Shown: piece after piece, positions 41,025-47,940 of the stretch
Numbering within the stretch: position 1 is the first letter of the stretch
Layout of the letters: each line of letters starts with the position of its first letter
NCBI GenBank assembly: GCA_016715065.1
Contig: JADKBN010000003.1
Span: forward strand, 186,001 to 250,000
Direction: 5' to 3'
Length of the DNA stretch: 64,000 bases
DNA from: Fibrobacterota bacterium
GTDB lineage: Bacteria; Fibrobacterota; Fibrobacteria; UBA5070
Notes under the pieces: generated by a model
The model's database searches: none
Told to the model about the DNA's origin: nothing
What the model saw: the letters and a program-made list of their open reading frames with translations, nothing else
Position numbers and translations under genes: made by a program

Positions 41025-41630
41025 ATGAAGCGCAGCCGAGTTCTCAAACTGTCGCTTCTGGGAACCGCTCCCTTGGCCCTGGTGGCCTGCGGTTCCAAAG
41101 ATCGGGATCTCACCTACGAATCGGTCCAAGACTGCATCGAGGAGGGACGAGCCACTCCCAAAACGTGTTCCACCGCCTTCAACGAGTCCTTCAAGGTCCA
41201 CTACAAGCAGGCGCCGCGCTTCTACTCGGAAGGCTCCTGCCTGACGGAATACGGCAACTGCCTTCGCTACCAGGAAAACGGATCCAATTTCTGGATCCCG
41301 GTCATGTCCGGATTCCTGGCCGGCCGCTACGTGCACAGCTACGGCTCGACCCGCCGGCCCTATGTGGTGACCAACGGGGATTACGGATACCGGCCCCTGT
41401 ACCGCTCCCATGACGATTGGAATCGCGGAACTTGGAGCACATGGGGTTCCGGTACGGGCGGATCCGGGTCCCTGACCACGCGGACCTACGGCAGTGGCCG
41501 TTCCTCGTGGGGCAGTAGCAGTTCCTCTTCCGGCAGCAGCGGAAGCAGTGGCCGCATCAGCACGTCGTCGGTTTCGCGGGGCGGATTCGGCGGATCTTCC
41601 AGCGCCAGCGGCGGTTGGGGCGGAAGCTGA
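41025..41630 (+). CDS. DUF1190 lipoprotein (YjfM-like)
   Basis: 201 residues. Signal peptide with lipobox LALVACGS, then the DUF1190 core with conserved cysteines (SVQDCIEEGRATPKTCSTAF, EGSCLTEYGNCLRY), W-I-P-V-M-S-G segment, and a very long Gly/Ser-rich tail (from about residue 140). Lipoprotein, probably in the envelope. Stop overlaps the next gene by a few bases. Confidence 0.88.
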   Translation: MKRSRVLKLSLLGTAPLALVACGSKDRDLTYESVQDCIEEGRATPKTCSTAFNESFKVHYKQAPRFYSEGSCLTEYGNCLRYQENGSNFWIPVMSGFLAGRYVHSYGSTRRPYVVTNGDYGYRPLYRSHDDWNRGTWSTWGSGTGGSGSLTTRTYGSGRSSWGSSSSSSGSSGSSGRISTSSVSRGGFGGSSSASGGWGGS

Positions 41631-42805
41631 AGAGAGTTTCATCGCCGGCCCGCCACGATTGGCGGGAAACGGCTCGCGAGTGCGGGTTCCAATTCCATAC
41701 CATCGAGGGAGACCTCTATTGGGACGAATCCGTCCGCTATGAATTTTCGCTGACCGAAATCGAACGCGATTTGGAGGACCCCACCCAGGAGCTGCACGGC
41801 ATGTGCATGGACCTGGTGGATCACCTGGTGCGCCACCCTGAAAAACTCTCGCTGGTGGGGATCCCCACCGAGCAATGGGATTTCGTTTGCGATTCCTGGA
41901 AGCGCGCCGACCCCCACCTGTATGGCCGCATGGACTTTTCCTACGATGGCGATGGTCCTGCCAAACTTCTGGAGCTCAACTACGACACGCCCACCTCGCT
42001 TTACGAGGCGTCGTTCTTCCAGTGGGTCTGGATGGAACAGATGCGGGAGCGAGGGGATCTGCCCCAGGGTACCGACCAGTACAACCGCCTCCATGAGGAT
42101 CTCCTGGAGGCGTTGGTGCGCCTGCGCGCCTTGGCGGGCAAGGCGCACCCCGAGGAGCCCGCGTTTGTCTTCACGGCGGTCGCCGAATCCGACGAGGATC
42201 GCGGCACCACCCAGTACATCCAGGACCTTGCCTCGCAGGCGGGTTTCCCCACCCGGTTTCTGGACATCTTCGACATCGGAGTGGATGCCCAGGGCCGGCT
42301 GACCGACACCTCCGAAGAAGTGATCCAGCGGATCTTCAAGCTCTATCCGTGGGAGTGGCTGTTTGCCGAAGACTTCGCCAAGCACCTGGCCACCACGCCC
42401 ACCGCCTGGCTTGAGCCACCCTGGAAATCGATCCTCTCCAACAAAGGGGTTCTGCCTCTGTTGTGGGAACGGCATCCGAATCATCCCAACTTGCTGGAAG
42501 CCCGGTTCGAGGAGTCTCCTGGCCAGGAGCTCCCCGCCGGTTGGGTGCGAAAGCCCGTGCATTCGCGCGAAGGATCGAACATCCGTATCCGACCACCTCG
42601 TGGCGAGGAAATCGTTGTGGATGGCCCTTATGGTGAGGGGCCTGCCATCTGGCAGGCGTATCATCCCCTGCCCAATTTCGATGGGCGCTACGCGTTGGTG
42701 GGCAGTTGGGTGATCGGCGACCGGGCCTCGGGAATCGGAATGCGGGAAGATTCCACTCTCATCACCCGGGATACCTCGCGGTTTGTTCCCCATGTGATCG
42801 TCTAA
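41615..42805 (+). CDS. Glutathionylspermidine synthase-like ATP-grasp protein (YjfC-like)
   Basis: 396 residues. GSP_synth fold: FQFHTIEGDLYWDESVRYEF, ELHGMCMDLVDHLV, RMDFSYDGDGPAKLLELNYDTPTS, FKLYPWEWLFAEDFAK, SILSNKGVLPLLW, KPVHSREGSNI, VGSWVIGDRASGIGMREDS. The ATP-grasp acid residues (NYDTPTS; KPVHSREG) look intact. In E. coli YjfC the substrate is not firmly known; a peptide-bond ligase of the envelope-stress operon is inferred. Start is TTG 41615 by convention, but CTG 41627 (overlapping the stop of the previous gene as CTGA) gives an N-terminus closer to the family. Confidence 0.9.
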   Translation: MGRKLKRVSSPARHDWRETARECGFQFHTIEGDLYWDESVRYEFSLTEIERDLEDPTQELHGMCMDLVDHLVRHPEKLSLVGIPTEQWDFVCDSWKRADPHLYGRMDFSYDGDGPAKLLELNYDTPTSLYEASFFQWVWMEQMRERGDLPQGTDQYNRLHEDLLEALVRLRALAGKAHPEEPAFVFTAVAESDEDRGTTQYIQDLASQAGFPTRFLDIFDIGVDAQGRLTDTSEEVIQRIFKLYPWEWLFAEDFAKHLATTPTAWLEPPWKSILSNKGVLPLLWERHPNHPNLLEARFEESPGQELPAGWVRKPVHSREGSNIRIRPPRGEEIVVDGPYGEGPAIWQAYHPLPNFDGRYALVGSWVIGDRASGIGMREDSTLITRDTSRFVPHVIV

Positions 42806-42819
42806 ACTGGCGATGGGTG

Positions 42820-42825
42820 TATATT
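42820..42825 (+). promoter_or_regulatory. Possible -10 element (TATATT) just before the cimA leader peptide
   Basis: TATATT ends 7 bases before ATG 42833, so transcription would start at or within a base of the leader ATG (leaderless). No good -35 is seen at 16-18 bases; confidence is limited. Confidence 0.35.
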
Positions 42826-42832
42826 CCCATCC

Positions 42833-42895
42833 ATGCGAGCCCAAGTGACCGCCACCACTCGAATTATCGCCTCCCATAAGGGAGGGGTGCGCTAG
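42833..42895 (+). CDS. Leader peptide of the cimA attenuator (20 residues)
   Basis: ATG 42833 to TAG 42893-42895 encodes MRAQVTATTRIIASHKGGVR. It contains Val, three Thr and adjacent Ile-Ile codons (ATT ATC at 42863-42868) immediately before the first stem of an attenuator. This matches classical leader peptides of isoleucine/threonine-family genes. Too short for normal gene callers. No Shine-Dalgarno; the -10-like TATATT just upstream suggests translation of a leaderless transcript. Confidence 0.65.
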   Translation: MRAQVTATTRIIASHKGGVR

Positions 42896-42949
42896 CCACG
42901 GCTGATTGAATGCCCAGGCCCGCTCCCGATCCGGGAAGCGGGCCTTTTT
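42870..42949 (+). promoter_or_regulatory. Transcription attenuator upstream of cimA (1:2, 2:3, 3:4 stems)
   Basis: Segment 1 (CCTCCC 42870-42875) pairs with segment 2 (GGGAGG 42880-42885) as a hairpin inside the leader peptide. Segment 2 (42880-42887) can instead pair with 42919-42927 (CCCGCTCCC) with one bulge, forming an antiterminator that destroys the terminator stem (42917-42944). A ribosome stalled on the Ile-Ile codons just upstream would cover segment 1 and allow the antiterminator. Thus low isoleucyl-tRNA should raise cimA expression. Confidence 0.65.
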
Positions 42950-42954
42950 GTTTT
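42917..42954 (+). terminator. Intrinsic terminator (attenuator arm) before cimA
   Basis: GGCCCGCT (42917-42924) pairs with AGCGGGCC (42937-42944); inner CCCG/CGGG extends the stem around loop ATC; TTTTTGTTTT follows. Strong G+C stem and U-run. Confidence 0.9.
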
Positions 42955-43008
42955 GGAAGGTGGCTCGCCCGATGGATCGGTGGGCGAGGCCTCCACCACG
43001 AGGAACCC

Positions 43009-44574
43009 ATGGACATCAAACTGTTCGACACCACGCTTCGCGACGGGAACCAGGCCCGAGGCCTTTCCTTTTCGTTGGAAGACAAACTTGCGATCGCCCG
43101 ATTGCTGGATGCCTTCGGGATCCATTACATCGAAGGCGGATGGCCCAACCCCACCAACCAGCTGGACGTGGATTTTTTCCGGCGCGCCCGCGAAATGGAA
43201 TGGGTCAATGCCCGGATCACCTGTTTCGGCTCCACGCGCCGCCCTGGCAAGAGCGCCGCCGACGATCCCGGGCTGAAGCATCTGCTGGACGCCGGGTGTC
43301 CCGTTGTGACGATTTTTGGCAAGTCGTGGGATCTCCATGTGGACCACGTGCTGCGGGTGGATCGCCAGGAAAACATCGCCATGATCCGCGACACCTGCGA
43401 GTTTTTGAAGAAGGCTGGCCGCGAAGTGGTCTACGACGCGGAGCATTTCTTCGATGGCTACAAGGCCAATCCCGAATACGCCCTGGCCACCTTGCGCGCA
43501 GCCGCCGAGGGCGGAGCCGACTGGCTGGTTCTGTGCGAAACCAACGGGGGAATGGCGCTTTCCTGGGAGCTGGAAGAAATCGTCCGGACCGTGGGCCAGG
43601 AAATCCCCGGCGTTCGACTGGGCATCCACGCCCACAACGACACCGGCACGGCCGTGGCCAATTCGCTGGCGGCGGTGCGCGCCGGAGCCCTGCAAGTGCA
43701 AGGGACCATCAACGGGATCGGCGAGCGTTGCGGAAACGCGAACCTGGTGACCATCCTGGCCAATCTCCAGCTCAAGATGGGCCAGGCCGTGGTCCCGGAC
43801 CTTTCCGCCTTGAGGCAGTTGTCGTTTTCTGTCTGGGAGATCGCGAACCTTTCCCCCGACATCCGCGCTCCCTACGTGGGGGACGCCGCCTTCGCCCACA
43901 AGGGTGGAATGCACATCGACGGCGTGGTCAAGGTGGCCCGGTCCTTCGAACACGTGGATCCGTCGGTGGTGGGCAACGAACGCGAACTCATCGTGTCCGA
44001 CCAGGGCGGGGGAGCGTTGATCGTTTCGCGGTTGGTGGAACTCGTGCCGGACCTGGACAAGAAGGATCCCCGCGTGGCCGAGATCCTGGGCGAGATCAAG
44101 GAGATGGAAAGCGCTGGATGGCATTTCGAAGTGGCGGAAGCCTCGTTTCATCTGCTGGCCGCCAAGCGCCTGGGACTGTTCGATGCCCCCTTCCAGGTGA
44201 CCCACTACCGGGTGACGGAAGAAATGGGCGCGGTGGACACAGAAGCCACCGTGCGTGTGAAGGTCGGGTCGGAGACCGCCCACACCGCCGCCTTCGGCGA
44301 AGGGCCGGTCGGCGCCCTGGATGCGGCCTTGCGCAAAGCGGTGGTGCGGTTCTTCCCCGAGTTGGGTGCGGTCCGGCTGACCGATTACAAGGTGCGCGTC
44401 TTGGAAGGCGCCAGCGGAACGGGCTCCCGGGTGCGTGTGTGGGTGGAAAGCACCGACGGCACCCGGACCTGGGCCACCACCGGCGTGAGCGCCAACATCA
44501 TCGAGGCCTCCTGGCTGGCCTTGGTGGATAGCCTCCATTACGCATTGTTCCGACGTCGCCCAAAAGGGCAGTGA
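43009..44574 (+). CDS. cimA: (R)-citramalate synthase
   Basis: 521-residue enzyme of the alpha-isopropylmalate/citramalate synthase family: condenses pyruvate and acetyl-CoA to citramalate, a threonine-independent route into isoleucine. Motifs: LFDTTLRDGNQARGLSFS, IEGGWPNPTN, HAHNDTGTAVANSL, INGIGERCGNANLV, HKGGMHIDGV, and a C-terminal LeuA dimer regulatory domain (YKVRVLEGASGTGSRVRVW). The EGGWPNPTN block is the citramalate-synthase (TIGR00977) rather than LeuA form. GAGGAA lies upstream of ATG 43009. The leader-peptide attenuator at 42833-42954 is consistent with isoleucine control. Confidence 0.94.
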   Translation: MDIKLFDTTLRDGNQARGLSFSLEDKLAIARLLDAFGIHYIEGGWPNPTNQLDVDFFRRAREMEWVNARITCFGSTRRPGKSAADDPGLKHLLDAGCPVVTIFGKSWDLHVDHVLRVDRQENIAMIRDTCEFLKKAGREVVYDAEHFFDGYKANPEYALATLRAAAEGGADWLVLCETNGGMALSWELEEIVRTVGQEIPGVRLGIHAHNDTGTAVANSLAAVRAGALQVQGTINGIGERCGNANLVTILANLQLKMGQAVVPDLSALRQLSFSVWEIANLSPDIRAPYVGDAAFAHKGGMHIDGVVKVARSFEHVDPSVVGNERELIVSDQGGGALIVSRLVELVPDLDKKDPRVAEILGEIKEMESAGWHFEVAEASFHLLAAKRLGLFDAPFQVTHYRVTEEMGAVDTEATVRVKVGSETAHTAAFGEGPVGALDAALRKAVVRFFPELGAVRLTDYKVRVLEGASGTGSRVRVWVESTDGTRTWATTGVSANIIEASWLALVDSLHYALFRRRPKGQ

Positions 44575-45470
44575 ACCACCCTCGACGGAGCCATCGCTTG
44601 GTAACATCTCCCTCATACGCATCTTGGATCGATCGTCTTCCCGCTCCCCTGGGCAGGCCGCTTCCGACCTGGCTGGTCTTGGTCCAATCCCATATCACCC
44701 TGCTGGCGGTGTTGCTGTTTCTCCGAACGATCGACGCGGATTTCCTCGCGAGCCAGTGGGATGCGGATCCGATGGCGATGTTCCTGCGCCTGTTCGTTCC
44801 CGCACTACCCGCCGCCGGGGGGTGGCTGTTGTTCTTCGGTCGTCGCGAGAGCGCGATCGTGTTCCTGCTGCACGCATCGTATCTGGTCTTCGCCGGAGTC
44901 GGAAAGAGTCCTGGCGAGGCCACTGGGGCTGTCGGGGTGGCGATCGATGCGGCCTGCGCGATCTACGCGCTTCGCATCCTGCCCGGCGCAAGCAACGACG
45001 GAATCCGTCCTTTCGAGGCGGCCTTGCCCTGGATCCTCCGCCGTCCCACCCTCCTCTGGAGCATCGCTTCCCTGTGCATGGTGGAGGCTGCCTGGTCGGT
45101 CCCGTGGGACTTCGAAAAGGGCTCCATGCTGACGCGTGCGATGGAGGGGGCCTCCGAGCTGGAATCCGCCCTTCTCCTGTCATCCTCCATCGGGGTGTTC
45201 GCCTCGGCGCTGTTCATGATCGCGCTGCGCCGCGAAGCGCTGTATGCCTTCGGCTTCGTGCTTGCCTGCATGTTTTTTCTGGTGCTGGGAGACATGGACT
45301 GGTTTGCCAAGTTCCAATTGGCCAAGGGAGCCCTGATCTGCGTGTACTTGGCGGTTCTGAGCCAACGCGGCGTGTTGTGCGGCTCCAGCGAGGTTGGGGA
45401 TGAGGCGCCCGTCGCAGGGGGCATCGAGGATGCCCCTGAATCGAATCGGGAGCCGTCGCCTCCCGTTTAG
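44571..45470 (+). CDS. Hypothetical multi-pass membrane protein
   Basis: 299 residues with about six to eight hydrophobic helices (WLVLVQSHITLLAVLLFL, FVPALPAAGGWLLFF, IVFLLHASYLVFAG, IAACASIYALRIL-like, SALLLSSSIGVFASALFMIA, AFGFVLACMFFLVLG). No family recognised. GTG 44571 overlaps the cimA stop (GTGA), so it is translated with cimA, though a metabolic link is not evident. Confidence 0.6.
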   Translation: MNHPRRSHRLVTSPSYASWIDRLPAPLGRPLPTWLVLVQSHITLLAVLLFLRTIDADFLASQWDADPMAMFLRLFVPALPAAGGWLLFFGRRESAIVFLLHASYLVFAGVGKSPGEATGAVGVAIDAACAIYALRILPGASNDGIRPFEAALPWILRRPTLLWSIASLCMVEAAWSVPWDFEKGSMLTRAMEGASELESALLLSSSIGVFASALFMIALRREALYAFGFVLACMFFLVLGDMDWFAKFQLAKGALICVYLAVLSQRGVLCGSSEVGDEAPVAGGIEDAPESNREPSPPV

Positions 45471-45529
45471 TCCTCTTCTTCGTCCAATTCCTCCTGGACC
45501 TCGGGGGAGGCCAGGAACCGGTCGATGGC
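45468..45529. repeat. 62-bp direct repeat, left copy (end of glycosyltransferase gene)
   Basis: Identical to 46741-46802 at 61 of 62 positions. The right copy is the 3' end of the glycosyltransferase gene; the left copy is detached and encodes only its last ~20 residues (DRFLASPEVQEELDEEED on the minus strand). Confidence 0.92.
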
Positions 45530-45590
45530 TATTGCATCGCGCATGTCTCCAACACCCAATTCAGCTACCTGCGCAGAATGCGTCATGCCC
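45522..45590 (+). pseudogene. Decayed fragment of the metallophosphoesterase gene
   Basis: Matches 48410-48478 (metallophosphoesterase, 63 of 69 positions). It would read DGYCIAHVSNTQFSYLRRM where the intact gene has DGYRIAHVSDTHFSHLRGR, so the metal-binding Asp and His are lost. It is joined to the glycosyltransferase tail through the shared 8 bases TCGATGGC. Confidence 0.85.
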
Positions 45591-45618
45591 GGATCCAGCA
45601 GTGGAGCGGGCTGGATGG

Positions 45619-46656
45619 TCATCTGCGGCCCCGCAGCGATTTTCGATCCCGCAAAAGGCCGTAGCATTCCGGATCGGGACATTTGGGGACGCATCGGGTT
45701 ACTCTCGCCATCCGCAGATGGTAGACGTAGATCCAACGGCGAAGACGGACATTGGATCTGGAGAAGGTCACAGGAAGGATCGAATCCAAAGCCTCCTGGG
45801 GGACGCGATAGGACCACGAGGTCAATGCGCGATGCCCCTCTGTCTGTTCGATTTGGGATCCCCAGAAATGATCCATGGATCTCGCTTGGATTTCGGGTAG
45901 CCCTTGCTTCAAAAGTCGATCGAGGAACCGACGCGGGTTGCCTCCAATGGCCGTGAGGGTCTGGCCTGGGAGGATGTGGTCGAAGCATGCGGAGACCAAA
46001 GGTGCGCTTGGGTGGCAACGAGAAACCACACAGACGTCGTGGAGGTCGAAGGGGGAAGGGTTGTGGACGCCCAGTTCGAATGTGTCGATGAGGTTGACCG
46101 GCTGAGACCACATCTCCAGCCTAGGCGGCTTGGGCAGTCTCCCCTCGTAGAACAGGAAGGAAGATGTGACCTCGCCGACCTTGATCGGTGTGGAGGCTGG
46201 GTCGTGCATGTGGATCAGCTTCCCGGCAAACGAGTCGAAGGGGGCATGGAAAAATGGGCACAGGTCCAGGTTCCACGCCAGGGAATCCCGGTTGCGTATG
46301 GCTGTGGGGAACGAGACGGTGGGATTCCCACCGGGGAACTGGACCTTGACTCCTAGCGAGAGCGGGACCTTCGAGCGGAAATACATGACGGGCTCGCGGA
46401 TGTTGGAACAGTAGTCCTGGGTGTATTCCTCCGCGCTGACCCATTGGATCGAATCGGCCAATTCGGCAGGGATCCCCGACGCGATGGAGTCGGTGGGGTC
46501 CATCGCCAGTTGGGCTTGGTTGGATGTGCTATCGATGTCGACCAGCACTCCCCATTCGATCGCCTCGATGGTGGTCAGCCACCTCCATCCCGTAAACATG
46601 CCGATGCCCGTGGCTCCCAAGCCAACGAGAAGAAAGATCTTGGTGCGAATGTTCAT
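45619..46656 (-). CDS. Hypothetical membrane-anchored protein between repeat copies
   Basis: 345 residues. N-terminal anchor (IFLLVGLGATGIGMFTGW), then a soluble, Trp/Pro-containing domain with no recognised family (IEAIEWGVLVDIDSTSNQAQ, EPVMYFRSKVPLSLGVKVQF, VCVVSRCHPSAPLVSACF). Several Cys late in the sequence (CVPKCPDPECYG). Start ATG 46656. It lies between the detached glycosyltransferase tail and the intact glycosyltransferase, so it may have arrived with, or been trapped by, the duplication. Confidence 0.55.
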   Translation of the reverse strand: MNIRTKIFLLVGLGATGIGMFTGWRWLTTIEAIEWGVLVDIDSTSNQAQLAMDPTDSIASGIPAELADSIQWVSAEEYTQDYCSNIREPVMYFRSKVPLSLGVKVQFPGGNPTVSFPTAIRNRDSLAWNLDLCPFFHAPFDSFAGKLIHMHDPASTPIKVGEVTSSFLFYEGRLPKPPRLEMWSQPVNLIDTFELGVHNPSPFDLHDVCVVSRCHPSAPLVSACFDHILPGQTLTAIGGNPRRFLDRLLKQGLPEIQARSMDHFWGSQIEQTEGHRALTSWSYRVPQEALDSILPVTFSRSNVRLRRWIYVYHLRMARVTRCVPKCPDPECYGLLRDRKSLRGRR

Positions 46657-46699
46657 CGGACACCTGCGTGATGGGACGGTGGCGATTTTTGCCGCGATT

Positions 46700-46729
46700 C
46701 TCGCCGGGGCCTTGTTTGGCCCTGGCGAG
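46700..46729 (-). terminator. Hairpin after the glycosyltransferase gene
   Basis: CTCGCCGGGGCC (46700-46711) and GGCCCTGGCGAG (46718-46729) form 12 pairs with one mismatch around a 6-base loop, 11 bases beyond the stop codon. No T-run, like two other hairpins in the window. Confidence 0.6.
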
Positions 46730-46739
46730 GAGCTTTGGC

Positions 46740-47825
46740 CTAGTCCTCTTCTTCGTCCAGTTCCTCCTGGACCTCGGGGGAGGCCAGGAACCGGTCGATG
46801 GCCTCGAAGGTGCTCTTGTTGCCGTCCTGCGAGTAGGTGGAGACCTTTTCCTGGAACTTTTCCAAGTCGTACAGGAACGACTTCACATGGTCTGGATGGA
46901 AGGTCTCGTGGCGGCGTCCGTAGCCCATCCGCTCCACCTGCGCGCCGTTGAGGAACTGTTCGAACTGCCCGCCGATGGGGAAGGAGAGGATGGGCTTGTG
47001 CAGGTACACAGCCTCCGAAATCAGGCTGTAGCCACCGTTGGTGACCACACCCTTGCAGCTGGCCAGATCCTCGATGAATCCGTCTTCGGAGAATTTCTTG
47101 AGCTGCACGTTGCCGTGGTCTTCGTCGCGGTTGAAGCCGTACACCAGGAACTTCTCGCGCCACACGGATTGCAGTCCCGGGACCATGTCGTCTTGCGAGG
47201 ACGATGTCTGGTACACCAGGATGTGGTCCTTGCGGCTTTCCTTGGCTTGTAGGATTTTGTCGCGCAGGATGGGGGTGATGATTTCGGTGTTCTTCTTGCA
47301 AGGCGTGGCCTGGAAGAACGCGCTCACCAGGTACCGGTCGCAGTAGGGGACCTTCGCCTTGATGATCCCCTTGGCCAGCAGATAGCTTTCGCGCTCGGCA
47401 TCGGGAACCGAGATGTCCAGCTGGCAGCGGTTGATCACCTGCATGTTGTCCACCGACACCAACGGCAGGCCATGGACCTTGGCGAAGTAGTAGGTGAACG
47501 ATTCGAAGTCGGAAATGATCACTTCCGGGTGGAAGTCGCGGTTCACCTTCCGGAACTGCTCGAGGTTGGTCTTGAGGCTTTCCGGAGCGGATTTCAGCAG
47601 GAGCTTGAAGGAGGCCCACTTGGAGACCGTGCCCTGGTCGTATTTGAGGTGGAAGCCTTCGATCTTGAAGGTGCGGCCGGGAAAGGATTGCTCCAGGAAG
47701 GTGTGGGCGCGGTCGGAAGTGGCGATGCGCACATCGTGGCCTTGGTCCAACAGATGCTGGACGACCACCTTCGAGCGGGTCGCGTGTCCCATGCCTTCGC
47801 TGGGCACGCCGTAGAGGATCCTCAT
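46740..47825 (-). CDS. MJ1255/VC2487-type glycosyltransferase (GT-B)
   Basis: 361 residues beginning MRILYGVPSEGMGHATRS, the exact signature of the MJ1255-type (TIGR00661) glycosyltransferases, related to MurG-like GT-B folds. Later KGVVTNGGYSLISEAVYLHK and PILSFPIGGQFEQFLNG form the nucleotide-sugar site. The acceptor is unknown. GGAG lies upstream of ATG 47825. Divergently paired with the metallophosphoesterase gene. Its last codons are duplicated at 45468-45529. Confidence 0.9.
   Translation of the reverse strand: MRILYGVPSEGMGHATRSKVVVQHLLDQGHDVRIATSDRAHTFLEQSFPGRTFKIEGFHLKYDQGTVSKWASFKLLLKSAPESLKTNLEQFRKVNRDFHPEVIISDFESFTYYFAKVHGLPLVSVDNMQVINRCQLDISVPDAERESYLLAKGIIKAKVPYCDRYLVSAFFQATPCKKNTEIITPILRDKILQAKESRKDHILVYQTSSSQDDMVPGLQSVWREKFLVYGFNRDEDHGNVQLKKFSEDGFIEDLASCKGVVTNGGYSLISEAVYLHKPILSFPIGGQFEQFLNGAQVERMGYGRRHETFHPDHVKSFLYDLEKFQEKVSTYSQDGNKSTFEAIDRFLASPEVQEELDEEED
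46741..46802. repeat. 62-bp direct repeat, right copy (3' end of intact glycosyltransferase)
   Basis: 61 of 62 identical with 45468-45529. This copy is in its native context as the last codons of the gene. Confidence 0.92.
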
Positions 47826-47940
47826 TTGGTTCTCCGTGGGAGAGGGGGTGGGGGAGTTCCGATACTTGGTCAGGGATGGAAACGTAGTCCCTGACCCGCA
47901 CGGGGCGAAGGGAGAGCGAACATGTACGTTTCCCCACCGT

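Noticed and set aside
45468..46802. Insertion sequence or transposon bounded by the 62-bp repeats
   Set aside because: No transposase or terminal inverted repeats; the repeats are explained as a gene-end duplication.
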